The notes under the pieces: generated by a model
Seen by the model: the letters and a program-made list of their open reading frames with translations, nothing else
The model's database searches: none
What the model was told of the DNA's origin: nothing
From: a virus
Strand: one strand, 5' to 3'
IMG/VR virus record: IMGVR_UViG_3300047585_000080
Location: 1-21,872 of that record
DNA: 21,872 bases
Translations under genes and position numbers: made by a program
Shown: piece after piece, positions 15,124-21,872 of the stretch
Numbering within the stretch: position 1 is the first letter of the stretch
How the letters are laid out: each line of letters starts with the position of its first letter

Positions 15124-15920
15124 CAGGCGCCTTCCAGCAGTGCTCGAGCCCCGTAGTACACCAGTGCCAGACTCTGCGTGCTGGTGGTGGTCCCGGTGGC
15201 GGCTCGCGCTCCCAGGATCTGCCCTCCGGTCGAGGACAGCACCTTGAAGCGCCCGTTGGTCCCTACCGCACCGACGAAGATCGGCACGTTCGGTGTGACC
15301 TGGACGGCGGTTTTCAGCGTCCAGGCCCGGCCTGAGATCTGATACCACGCGATGGTGATCTGGTTAGCCTGGGAGGCCAATCCTGAGCCATCGAACAGTT
15401 TCACGATCGGGTAGACCGTGCCTTGGGTCAGGGCCTGGGCGGTCGTGCTGACCTGGGCGCTGGAGACGGCCACCGCGGCCGCCTGACCGGTGTTCTTGGT
15501 CGTGCCCGACAGGATCGAGATGTTGTAGGTTGCATCCCAGGTGACCAATGTTCCCACCGGCAGCGCGGTCGAAATGGGATTGCGCAGGGCGATGAACTCA
15601 CCCCACCCCAGGGTCGGCTCGTAGGCGGTGATGATCTGTCCCGGCTGGACGGGGAAGATCGGGGCCGGCAGGACCGGCAAGGTCACCGTTCCCGGCGTCG
15701 CGGCCGCCGATTCAGGCTTCAGGAAAACGTTCCCGAATCCCAAGTAAGGACCCGGCAGATCGGCCCAGACGTTGCCGATGTCGTAGTCGCCCAACTGGTT
15801 GTTCTGCGCGATCCAGTTGTAGGCCTGACCGTTGGTAACGGTCGCGGGGAAGCCCGGCGGCACATAGGTCTGTGCGGCGAACGGAGACACCGGGGTCGCT
15901 TTGATTGTGATGATGCCCAT
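15123..15920 (-). CDS. Beta-rich capsid-proximal protein, possible decoration protein (265 aa)
   Basis: This gene follows the major capsid gene by ten bases, with a strong AAGGAG overlapping the coat stop codon. The protein is mostly beta, rich in Thr, Val, Ala and Gly, with no signal peptide. Distinct segments are WIAQNNQLGDYDIGNVWADL near residue 36, a central GWGEFIALRNPISTALPVGT, and a C-terminal SLALVYYGARALLEGA. Position directly after the coat gene and a strong ribosome site suggest an abundant head-associated product, such as a decoration or cement protein. I do not recognise a named family. The stop overlaps the ATG of the glycosyltransferase/methyltransferase fusion gene. Confidence 0.65.
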   Translation of the reverse strand: MGIITIKATPVSPFAAQTYVPPGFPATVTNGQAYNWIAQNNQLGDYDIGNVWADLPGPYLGFGNVFLKPESAAATPGTVTLPVLPAPIFPVQPGQIITAYEPTLGWGEFIALRNPISTALPVGTLVTWDATYNISILSGTTKNTGQAAAVAVSSAQVSTTAQALTQGTVYPIVKLFDGSGLASQANQITIAWYQISGRAWTLKTAVQVTPNVPIFVGAVGTNGRFKVLSSTGGQILGARAATGTTTSTQSLALVYYGARALLEGA

Positions 15921-15925
15921 GTGTG

Positions 15926-15931
15926 CTCCTT
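15926..15931 (-). promoter_or_regulatory. Strong Shine-Dalgarno for the post-capsid gene
   Basis: The minus strand reads AAGGAG five bases before ATG 15920, overlapping the coat stop codon TAA. It fixes that start and suggests high expression. Confidence 0.7.
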
Positions 15932-16913
15932 AAGCAGCCAGCAGGCCCTGGAGGAACCGGTTCGAGGTGGTCATGTTGCCGGCGAAGCCGACCAGCTTGA
16001 CCATCGCGTCCTGGTTGACCGCGAAACGCTCGTCCCCCAGCGGGGCGAAGTTTCGATCCTGGTGCGGGCGGAAGAACAGATACTTCGAGTTGAGGAAGAA
16101 CATCGTGCTCGTCGGTGCCCCACCCCCAAATCCACCATCCAGCACGACATCCGCGTTCATGTACTTCAGCGTCTGGAAGCCGAGCTCCGCCATATCCTCA
16201 TCGCCGATGCGCTGCAAGGCTTGCAGCGATTCGAGGTAATAGCGGTAGAAGTTGTTATCCGCCACGATCAGATCCGGGGCATCCGCGCCACGCACCAACT
16301 GCAGGTAGGTGCGATTCATGTAGGTCTGAATCGTGGCCGTCGAAACCGCAGCTCCACCGGTTGTGACCCCGGAGTAGAACACGTTGCGCCAGAACGCCCA
16401 CACCGAAGGATCGATACCGCCCACGACGCCCGAGGAGGGGGTCGTGGAGATCAGCAGCTGCAAGCCCCCGATCTGGCGTCCCCCATCGGCCGTGCCGTTG
16501 GAGTAGATGTCCAGCGCCACGTTATTGGTGAGGGTCTGTTCGGCGTTCTCGATACGCCCTTCGAGCAGGTCGATGATCGCCTCTTCGCCTGAGTTCTGCA
16601 GCATCTCGAGGCCCGAGATGGAGACCGCGACCGCCGCCTGGGCGTAGTTGTATTCCGCGCCCGTGAAGACATCGCTGGGCGAGATATTGAGGACTTCGTA
16701 CCCGGAATAGCGTTTGTACGTCCCGTTTTCCTGGTAGTTCAGCTCCTGCACGATGGTGCGACCGCCGGAGACGGGTTTGACCCGACCTCGAGCGCGCAAT
16801 CGGTAGAGCAGCGCATTGTTCTTGGTGACGTTATCGGCCAGCTTCCCCGTACGATTACGAAGAGTCGTGGTTACGATCTCGGTCACCGTGGCTGATGGGT
16901 TGATCAGTGCCAT
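15930..16913 (-). CDS. Major capsid protein (327 aa, HK97-type fold)
   Basis: This has the length and features of a podovirus/siphovirus coat protein. The N-terminal arm is MALINPSATVTEIVTTTLRN followed by a GKLADNVTKNNALL helix. An E-loop-like segment (about 46-75) carries a G-G-R-T-I-V-Q-E-L strand and an NYQENGTYKRYSGYE turn. A long spine helix follows (NSGEEAIIDLLEGRIENAEQ) and a TNNVALDIYSNGTADGGRQIGGL segment. The C-terminal half has LIVADNNFYRYYLESLQALQ and the FFLNSKYLFFRPHQDRNF strand typical of these proteins. It lies 18 bases after the scaffold gene, with GGGAG five bases before ATG. It forms the icosahedral shell. There is no N-terminal protease-like delta domain and no maturation protease gene nearby, so P22-like uncleaved assembly with a separate scaffold is likely. 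Confidence 0.88.
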   Translation of the reverse strand: MALINPSATVTEIVTTTLRNRTGKLADNVTKNNALLYRLRARGRVKPVSGGRTIVQELNYQENGTYKRYSGYEVLNISPSDVFTGAEYNYAQAAVAVSISGLEMLQNSGEEAIIDLLEGRIENAEQTLTNNVALDIYSNGTADGGRQIGGLQLLISTTPSSGVVGGIDPSVWAFWRNVFYSGVTTGGAAVSTATIQTYMNRTYLQLVRGADAPDLIVADNNFYRYYLESLQALQRIGDEDMAELGFQTLKYMNADVVLDGGFGGGAPTSTMFFLNSKYLFFRPHQDRNFAPLGDERFAVNQDAMVKLVGFAGNMTTSNRFLQGLLAA

Positions 16914-16918
16914 GGTAA

Positions 16919-16923
16919 CTCCC
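16919..16923 (-). promoter_or_regulatory. Shine-Dalgarno for the major capsid gene
   Basis: The minus strand reads GGGAG five bases before ATG 16913, in the short gap between the scaffold and coat genes. Confidence 0.6.
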
Positions 16924-16931
16924 GCAAAAGG

Positions 16932-18116
16932 TTATAAGCGCCCTCGAGCTTCCTCAAAGGCGGACTTCAATTCATCGCGAATCGAGCGGTCCTTGCCGTT
17001 GGGCTGGCTGCTGGAGCCAGGCCCCCCTCGGATTGAGCCGCCCGCGCGGCGCTTGGCCTCTGCCTTGCGTCGCTTCTCCTCGACCTCTTTCGCCTTGGCC
17101 TGTTCGGCCTGAGCGATCAAGGTCGCGGTCTCGGGATGAGCCTTCACGGCGAGTTGATAGGCTTCTTCCAGGGTCGTGGCCGCCCCTCCGCCAAGGATGG
17201 AAGCCATCAGGCTTGTCACATGGTCGAAGTAGGGGTAGGCCGGCTGGCCGTTCACGACTTTGGAGCGGAAGCTCTCGATCTCACTGTTGGTTGCTTGCAT
17301 CTCCGCACGTTCACGCGCCTCGGTCTCTTGCCGTTGCCTCGCCTGGAACGCTTCGTTGACCTGTCGTTGCACGAGTTGGTCAATGGGAAGGTTGGGCGGC
17401 TGGCCTTGAGAGTTCTGCGCGTTGGGTTGCCCCACTAAACTTCTGACGTCAATCCCGTTCACCTGGGCGAGCTGGCGCAGCATCGAGGCGCGCACGGCGG
17501 GGTCCGGGTTACCTAACTGGGTGACGATGCCTAAGGCTTCCTTGAAAAAAGCCACCGGCGTGATTCCACGGGCTTGCAGGACGGGCGCGTACTCGTTCGC
17601 CGTCTGCATGAATTGGTTACCGACCCCGCGCACCTCGTCCTGGGAGCTGGCCTGACGGTGGATGTCGCGCTCGCGACGATCAATGATGTGCTGGACTTCG
17701 GGCGGAACTTTCGCCCAGAGCGCTTTCTCCTCGGGCTTCCAACTGGTGGGGGCGGGGAGGGCTACGGGAGAGGTCTGATTCCCAGCGACCGCTGCGTTCG
17801 TACTGCTTCCCGGTAGTACCGGTTGTACTCGAACTTCTCCTGATAGAGGATGAGTTCCTTCACCTGCTCCGGCGTCAGACTGTCGGGCGAACTTGCCGTC
17901 TGGCCCCCGCGCTCGTCCGGCGCCTGGTACTTCTTGAGGATGGCCGTCGCCCCTGCCGGGGTCGCTGCCCACTGCGCGTACTGACTCGTCCCGATTGCCA
18001 TCGTCTTTCTCCTGCCGCGCAGTGACTTCGCTTAAGGACGATTCCAACTCTTCCCGAATCGATTTCTCAGGAACTTCGATGTCGTCGGCTTCGGCGGTTT
18101 CAGCGGGCTCTTTCAA
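16932..18116 (-). CDS. Capsid scaffolding protein (394 aa)
   Basis: The position is right for a scaffold, between portal and coat, and the protein is highly charged. From the TTG at 18116, the first codon after an in-frame stop, it opens with an acidic helix (DDIEVPEKSIREELESSLSE). A disordered Gly/Pro/Arg region follows with a GRARGPDGKFARQ segment common in phage scaffolds. Then comes SWKPEEKALWAKVPPEVQHI with RRERDIHRQASSQDE, a typical scaffold block. Helices and a Gln/Arg/Glu coiled coil (about 235-280) follow, and the end is basic: SIRDELKSAFEEARGRL. The C-terminal helix likely binds coat, as known for P22 gp8. Residues ~39-118 overlap the nested 79-residue frame, and their third positions are unusually AT-rich there. 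No ATG start exists before residue ~163. Confidence 0.75.
   Translation of the reverse strand: MKEPAETAEADDIEVPEKSIREELESSLSEVTARQEKDDGNRDESVRAVGSDPGRGDGHPQEVPGAGRARGPDGKFARQSDAGAGEGTHPLSGEVRVQPVLPGSSTNAAVAGNQTSPVALPAPTSWKPEEKALWAKVPPEVQHIIDRRERDIHRQASSQDEVRGVGNQFMQTANEYAPVLQARGITPVAFFKEALGIVTQLGNPDPAVRASMLRQLAQVNGIDVRSLVGQPNAQNSQGQPPNLPIDQLVQRQVNEAFQARQRQETEARERAEMQATNSEIESFRSKVVNGQPAYPYFDHVTSLMASILGGGAATTLEEAYQLAVKAHPETATLIAQAEQAKAKEVEEKRRKAEAKRRAGGSIRGGPGSSSQPNGKDRSIRDELKSAFEEARGRL
16950..16985 (-). repeat. Intragenic repeat, copy B (scaffold C-terminus)
   Basis: These 36 bases encode SIRDELKSAFEE. They align without gaps to 18027-18062, which encodes SIREELESSLSE; the first eight bases, TCGATTCG, are identical and most of the others match. 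Conservation at DNA level suggests duplication within the gene or strong shared selection. Confidence 0.5.
17762..18001 (-). CDS. Nested alternative-frame protein inside the scaffold gene (79 aa)
   Basis: ATG 18001 has AGGAG seven bases upstream, and the frame ends at TAG 17762-17764. The product starts MAIGTSQYAQWAATPAGATA, has a helical middle (SLTPEQVKELILYQEKFEYN) and a basic end (RYYREAVRTQRSLGIRPLP). It looks like an ordinary folded small protein. The great majority of its codons end in G or C, as in real genes here. The scaffold frame over the same bases has mixed third positions and encodes a Gly/Pro/Arg linker. Past this stop, the GC-rich third position moves back to the scaffold frame. 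I read it as a true overlapping gene; a pair of frame errors in the sequence is the alternative. Function unknown, possibly an assembly factor. Confidence 0.6.
   Translation of the reverse strand: MAIGTSQYAQWAATPAGATAILKKYQAPDERGGQTASSPDSLTPEQVKELILYQEKFEYNRYYREAVRTQRSLGIRPLP
18009..18013 (-). promoter_or_regulatory. Shine-Dalgarno for the nested 79-codon frame
   Basis: The minus strand reads AGGAG with a seven-base spacer before ATG 18001. It is better than anything before the scaffold's own TTG start. Confidence 0.55.
18027..18062 (-). repeat. Intragenic repeat, copy A (scaffold N-terminus)
   Basis: This encodes SIREELESSLSE and pairs with 16950-16985 (SIRDELKSAFEE) at the other end of the same gene. 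It lies just upstream of the nested frame. Confidence 0.5.
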
Positions 18117-18477
18117 TCAAACCCCCGCGCTTGTGATCGGGCCGTGTGTGCTCGGCAATCGCGCGGCGCATGGACTCCGCGACCTCGCCCTTCTTGACCG
18201 TCGATCGCATCTGCTTCGTGGGCCTGATCGGCTCAGTCCCCAACTCCACCAGCTTGTTGCGCTTCAGGAATTGCTTGTGCTGCTGGCGTGTCGTGATCGG
18301 CTTGCCCATCATGTCACCGCCGACTGCAATGTAGGGAGTGATGTCGCCAAACCCCTTGCAAGCCGAGATGACGCGCGTCACGGGGTGCTCATGCTCAGGC
18401 GGGACTTTGTAGTCCGCCATGGAGCGCCAGACCTCAATCGGTCCGCACATCTCACAGTGATATTCGTAGGTCGGCGT
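18100..18477 (-). CDS. FmdB-like zinc-ribbon protein with apparent ACG start (125 aa)
   Basis: Read from the ACG at 18477, the protein starts (M)PTYEYHCEMCGPIEVWRS, which matches the FmdB zinc-ribbon consensus MPTYEYxCxxCG. C8 and C11 form the first metal pair. Where the family usually has a second CPxC knuckle, this protein has EHEH (29-32; H29 or H31 as numbered from E28) before PVTRVISAC. The C-terminal half (PITTRQQHKQFLKRNKL, 60-76) matches a tail seen in phage FmdB-like proteins. An in-frame TGA lies two codons before the ACG, so no ATG or GTG can give the consensus N-terminus. The first ATG (18450) falls inside the Cys pair. AGGTGA lies just upstream, within and after the portal stop region. 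The stop overlaps the scaffold start. A regulatory role is named in the family but not proven here. Confidence 0.7.
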   Translation of the reverse strand, partial: TPTYEYHCEMCGPIEVWRSMADYKVPPEHEHPVTRVISACKGFGDITPYIAVGGDMMGKPITTRQQHKQFLKRNKLVELGTEPIRPTKQMRSTVKKGEVAESMRRAIAEHTRPDHKRGGLIERAR

Positions 18478-18484
18478 ACGTCAC

Positions 18485-21040
18485 CTAGTCTTTCTTGGCA
18501 TGCCCGTTAGGCTTGGCCTTGACCATCTTACCCTCATGCTCGCGCTGTTTCTCGCCCTCACTCGACTGATGCTTCAGATCCATCTCGTGCTGTGAGCCCT
18601 GGTGGTCCAGGTCCATGCGCTTTTCCTGCAGCTTGGTATGCGAGTCCATCATCGCAATGTGGATTTTCGCCGCGGTCTCGAACTGTACGCGCTCGGCCTC
18701 AAACTTGTTCTTCAGCTCCTGAACCTGCATGTCGCTCGCGGCCTTCATCTGGGCTTTGTGCTGTTCCAGCTGGGCCTGTAACTGCGCGTCGTGCTGAGCG
18801 CGGGCCTGCTCCATCTGGTTCTCGACCTGACTCTGCTGGCTCTCGGCCTGCTGCTTCGCTTGGGCGATCTGGCCCTCGAGCTTCGCTTTCATGGAAGCGA
18901 CCTGGATCTGAGTCTGCGCCTCCATCTGGGCCTTCTGCACCTCAGGCGGGGGGCCTTTGGGCTGGCTGGCGGCCTTCTGAAGTGCGTCCATCGCATCCTC
19001 GAATGCCTGCTCGATCGGTCTCGCGCTCTTGAAGCTACGGATGGCGAACATCATCAGCTCGCCCAGCATGGGGATGATTTCAGGCGCGGTGGATCCGGCC
19101 ATGACGGCCTTGTCGAGGAAGCCGCCGACCGCGGTCACGAGTTCCACTCGGCTGGCCTTCTCGGCGTCGTCATCCATGCGGATGGTGGAGTCGGTCTCGA
19201 TGTCCAGCCGGAACTCGCGGTTGACCGGATTCTGCAACAGGTTCTCGACCTCTTCCCAGGTCGGTAGCTCCAGTAGAGCCAGTTTCTCAGGGCTGGGGGG
19301 CGCCTGACCGGGGGCAGTCGCACCCATATTGGGCGCGGCCTGCGGGTGCATCATTCCGGGAGAAGCCTGTGGAGGGGCGTTTGCTCCGGGCGCTCCTTGC
19401 GGCGGGGGACCTCCCGGAGGCGCACCAGGCGGCCCTTGTTGTCCCGGGGGAGGGGCCGGGGGAGTCTGAGCAGTGGACTGCTGCTGCATGAGCTGAATTT
19501 GGACCTGGAGGGTGGACTTTTCATCGTTGGTGAGCAGCTTGACGCCACTGATCTGCTTGAGGGTCTCGATATCGTACTGCGCCACGATCTCGCCCACGAT
19601 CCGAATCACATCCCGGGCAAAGCGCTGCACCTCCATCTGCGCGTCCTGAATCCGCAGGATGCTGAAGTTGCCCTTCATCTCCTGAGCGGTGGCGGTCTCG
19701 TTCGGATCGCTGAAGCCGCGCACAATATCCGCGATGCCGGTGAGCTGATAGACGTCCTCGATCAGGCTGGCACGCTGTTCCCTCAAGTCACTCAGGGCCT
19801 GGGCAATCTCCGCCAAGGGCAGCAGTTCAAAAGAGCCGGCTAAACCGCCCTTGTCTTTATGTGCGGCCCATCCCGAGACAGGAACAAGCTGATTCTCCAC
19901 CCCTTCGCTAAGCAGACGGTCCAGACCTTCCGCACTCGCATCGCGGACACCAGCGACCTTGAGGGCCTTACTAATAGCCACAATTCGGGTGGAAAGCTCA
20001 TCGATCTCGTTCGCCTGGTCCTGATAGAAGGTGAAATTGGGGGTCGGGAGCAGCTCATCACTGAGCGTGTTGGCCATCAATGGCCGGGGACAGGGGAAGA
20101 AGTTGTTCAGGCCCAGCTCATCGTCCCGTTGATCCAGGAGCTTGTGGAAATTCTTCACCAGCCAGTAACGACAGCGTTTGTGCTTGTCGTGAATCTCGTA
20201 AACTACTGCTTTCTTGCGGGTGATCTTGATCTGGGTATCGGTGAGGTTCTTGGGCGACCAGTCGAGCGGGATCATGAGGATCTCCGCCTCGCTCAGCTCC
20301 GTGAAGCGCTCTCTCAATTCATCTCGGTCCATGAAGACGCGCTTCCACAGAAGCCGCACTTCCTGCCAGGTCCGGGCCCAGGACCATCCTGAGTCTTCCC
20401 AGGAGACGTAATCGATGATCGTCTCCTCGTACTTCAGCTTCTCTTCCGTGACTTCATCTTCTTCGTCAGAGGTCGTCGCCTCTCCCTCGGTCTCGGTTTT
20501 CTCGTTCTGCTCACCCTCAATGGCTCCTTCATCCTTCGCGGCCGGCAATTCCGGCTTATGGAAGTGCGGCTCGTATCTCACCCACACGCTGGCCATGCCG
20601 GGCAGCTCGTAATCCTGCACTGCCAAACGCATCACATAGAAGAAGTCGTTGACGTGGTCTAGGGTGTACTCAATCGAACGCTCTAGGATTTCGGCAGCCG
20701 TTCGACCAATAGGGTCACGATCCTTGTAACGCCGCTCAACGATGGGCTTGGGGTTACGTGCGTATAGCGCAGGTAAGCGAGTCTGAACATTCGCCCACAG
20801 AATGTTATAGCGAGTGATCGCGTCCTCTCGTGGGGAACGTACATCCCGATACTTCTTGAGTATTTTACGGCCCCGCCGAAGAAACTTGTCGAATAGACGC
20901 TCATGGGTATCGATCTCATCTTTGAGCCAGCCCACTACGGGGGTGAGTTCCTGACCAGGATGGGGATTGACCGAGCCGCCCTCCTTGACCTTGCGTGAGC
21001 GCTTGGCCGGCGAGCCATCGGCCATCAGGATTCGGCTCAC
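18485..21040 (-). CDS. Portal protein (851 aa, P22-like, extended C-terminus)
   Basis: GTG 21040 overlaps the stop of the small upstream gene (GTGA); an ATG six codons in is an alternative. Portal-type features run along the first 590 residues: a helical start with RYNILWANVQTRLPALYARN (78-97), ERRYKDRDPIGRTAAEILER, an acidic low-complexity insertion at about 168-205, and the central ADIVRGFSDPNETATAQEMK segment (437-456) in the stem/clip region. A Pro/Gly/Gln-rich stretch interrupts the protein at 526-584. The fold resumes at 585-690, and a long Gln/Glu/Lys coiled coil fills 695-838. P22 gp1 is about 725 residues with a helical barrel at its C-terminus; this one is longer. It forms the dodecameric DNA channel at one capsid vertex. 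Confidence 0.85.
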   Translation of the reverse strand: MSRILMADGSPAKRSRKVKEGGSVNPHPGQELTPVVGWLKDEIDTHERLFDKFLRRGRKILKKYRDVRSPREDAITRYNILWANVQTRLPALYARNPKPIVERRYKDRDPIGRTAAEILERSIEYTLDHVNDFFYVMRLAVQDYELPGMASVWVRYEPHFHKPELPAAKDEGAIEGEQNEKTETEGEATTSDEEDEVTEEKLKYEETIIDYVSWEDSGWSWARTWQEVRLLWKRVFMDRDELRERFTELSEAEILMIPLDWSPKNLTDTQIKITRKKAVVYEIHDKHKRCRYWLVKNFHKLLDQRDDELGLNNFFPCPRPLMANTLSDELLPTPNFTFYQDQANEIDELSTRIVAISKALKVAGVRDASAEGLDRLLSEGVENQLVPVSGWAAHKDKGGLAGSFELLPLAEIAQALSDLREQRASLIEDVYQLTGIADIVRGFSDPNETATAQEMKGNFSILRIQDAQMEVQRFARDVIRIVGEIVAQYDIETLKQISGVKLLTNDEKSTLQVQIQLMQQQSTAQTPPAPPPGQQGPPGAPPGGPPPQGAPGANAPPQASPGMMHPQAAPNMGATAPGQAPPSPEKLALLELPTWEEVENLLQNPVNREFRLDIETDSTIRMDDDAEKASRVELVTAVGGFLDKAVMAGSTAPEIIPMLGELMMFAIRSFKSARPIEQAFEDAMDALQKAASQPKGPPPEVQKAQMEAQTQIQVASMKAKLEGQIAQAKQQAESQQSQVENQMEQARAQHDAQLQAQLEQHKAQMKAASDMQVQELKNKFEAERVQFETAAKIHIAMMDSHTKLQEKRMDLDHQGSQHEMDLKHQSSEGEKQREHEGKMVKAKPNGHAKKD

Positions 21041-21447
21041 GAGATATCTACACCGAAGATATAGAGGTCAGCCGTGCAAGCCCCTGTGCTCGGTGTCGCC
21101 AGCGTGAGAGAAGGAGTGGCACTCAGAAGCGTGGTCTGAATGAGACTGGCAAGGGTTGCCGTCACCGTCACCCCAGAAGCCAGCGTTACCCAGGCCTGGG
21201 TAGCTGCGACAATCGCATTCGTACCGTCAGAAATGCCACCCAGACAGGCGACACTGGCCGCTCCGGAGCGCTGGCGCGCCACAATCAAGGTGGGGTAGTA
21301 CACGCTGCCCGCATAAACCTTTGTGAAGGCTTGTGCGCTGCCGGACTGCATATTCGCGCCAGACAGCTTGAAGAGCAGTTGCTGCTGCTGCCCATTGGCC
21401 GTGGTGGAACTGGAAGACTGGATGAATCCAGCGGCCTTCACACTCAC
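21037..21447 (-). CDS. Small beta-rich phage protein upstream of portal (136 aa)
   Basis: GTG 21447 overlaps the upstream stop and its own stop overlaps the portal start (both GTGA). The protein is rich in Ser, Thr, Ala and Val, with alternating strand-like segments. Examples are QQQQLLFKLSGANMQSGSAQ, VYYPTLIVARQRS, and a C-terminal STGACTADLYIFGVDIS. No signal peptide, membrane segment or known motif is visible. With the 105-residue gene before it, it forms a pair of small beta proteins ahead of the portal. A head decoration or minor structural role is possible but unproven. Confidence 0.6.
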   Translation of the reverse strand: MSVKAAGFIQSSSSTTANGQQQQLLFKLSGANMQSGSAQAFTKVYAGSVYYPTLIVARQRSGAASVACLGGISDGTNAIVAATQAWVTLASGVTVTATLASLIQTTLLSATPSLTLATPSTGACTADLYIFGVDIS

Positions 21448-21761
21448 ACGCCTTCCCCACGAGTGAATATAACACCGGTCAATGTGCCGGGGGCTGCCCC
21501 TAGAATGACGGAAACACCTTGCTGCTCGGGTTGAATCGTAATGACCACCACGCTACCGGGGGCCACCGGATAACTCGCCGCCACCGTCGCTGCCGTTACG
21601 CTGGCCGCCGCGGCGCCGAAGTTACAGTAAGCCCAGGCGGTCGTGGTATTGGCGATCTGCAGCTGATTCCCCACGCCCACCAAGGTGCCCGCTGTGGCTG
21701 AAGCATTGGTCCCCGTCACCGTCACACTGGTGATGCCAGGGCCAAATGGACCTTGAAACAT
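21444..21761 (-). CDS. Small beta-rich phage protein (105 aa)
   Basis: ATG 21761 has AGGGG five bases upstream. The product starts MFQGPFGPGITSVTVTGTNA and consists of short Val/Thr/Ala/Gly strands, with the single aromatic patch AWAYCNFG near residues 42-49. The end is GTLTGVIFTRGEGV. The all-beta character and small size suit a virion decoration or spike-base protein, but no family is recognised. Its stop overlaps the next GTG. Confidence 0.6.
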   Translation of the reverse strand: MFQGPFGPGITSVTVTGTNASATAGTLVGVGNQLQIANTTTAWAYCNFGAAAASVTAATVAASYPVAPGSVVVITIQPEQQGVSVILGAAPGTLTGVIFTRGEGV

Positions 21762-21769
21762 CTAATCCC

Positions 21770-21853
21770 CTAAGGCGCCCAGGGGGAGCCGTACGATTGT
21801 GATTGCGCGCAACACTGGTCAAGCGCGGCTTGATGCTCGTCAGGGCTGAGCAT
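21770..21853 (-). CDS. Possible mini-gene (27 aa)
   Basis: ATG 21853 to TAG 21770 encodes MLSPDEHQAALDQCCAQSQS and seven further residues (YGSPWAP). It starts within the last codons of another frame that stops at 21840, and ends nine bases before the next gene. That matches the overlapping style of this operon, but there is only a weak ribosome site and the frame is open to the window edge. It could instead be the 3' end of a longer upstream gene. Confidence 0.35.
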   Translation of the reverse strand: MLSPDEHQAALDQCCAQSQSYGSPWAP

Positions 21854-21872
21854 AGTCGTTCGATGCCTGACC
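21840..21872 (-). CDS. 3' end of an upstream gene (partial)
   Basis: The last ten codons before a TGA at 21840-21842 read GQASNDYAQP. In P22-like order the gene before the portal region is usually the large terminase, but ten residues cannot establish identity. Confidence 0.25.
   Translation of the reverse strand, partial: GQASNDYAQP

Noticed and set aside
15124-15348. Upstream extension of the fusion-enzyme frame
   Set aside because: It adds 75 Arg/Asp/His-rich residues that overlap the end of the preceding gene. The ATG at 15123 is coupled and begins a normal domain.
15423-16592. Long plus-strand open frame of 389 codons opposite the capsid genes
   Set aside because: Its product is Arg/His/Gly-rich with no fold-like pattern, and it spans two clearly real minus-strand genes, so it is an antisense shadow of GC-rich coding.

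Overview
The window is a GC-rich stretch of a tailed dsDNA bacteriophage or prophage. It carries a podovirus-type, P22-like morphogenesis block. Almost every gene lies on the minus strand, so the operon reads from right (21872) to left (1). No integrase, replication gene, tRNA or bacterial housekeeping gene is visible, so the window cannot show whether this is a free phage, a prophage or a metagenomic contig. GC-rich third codon positions suggest a high-GC, perhaps proteobacterial, host, but this is inference.

Right part (21872 to 15123), head genes: the tail end of an upstream gene, a possible 27-residue mini-gene, two small beta-rich proteins, an 851-residue portal protein, an FmdB-like zinc-ribbon protein whose consensus start is an ACG codon, a scaffolding protein, the HK97-fold major capsid protein and a 265-residue protein of unknown role. 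A well-supported 79-codon frame is nested inside the scaffold gene.

Middle (15123 to 7640), modification and tail genes: a 659-residue fusion of glycosyltransferase-like, DUF115/Maf-like and methyltransferase-like domains, a coiled-coil protein, gp4-like and gp10-like head-completion proteins each carrying an inserted beta domain, a 59-residue protein, a tail-fibre protein and a glycine-rich putative adhesin.

Left part (7643 to 1): a GNAT-like acetyltransferase, a Pro/Gly/Met-rich protein, a 274-residue virion/ejection-type protein, a haem-oxygenase-like putative metal enzyme, three small proteins, two large internal (ejection) virion proteins, and finally the first 439 residues of a pectate-lyase-like tailspike that runs off the window. 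Between the ejection genes and the tailspike, the plus strand can encode a 46-residue two-helix membrane peptide.

Most genes overlap by ATGA, GTGA or TGATG junctions or are a few bases apart, which suggests one translationally coupled late transcript. The unusual content is the enzymes embedded in this structural operon (triple-domain fusion, haem-oxygenase-like protein, acetyltransferase) and the dual-coding scaffold region.
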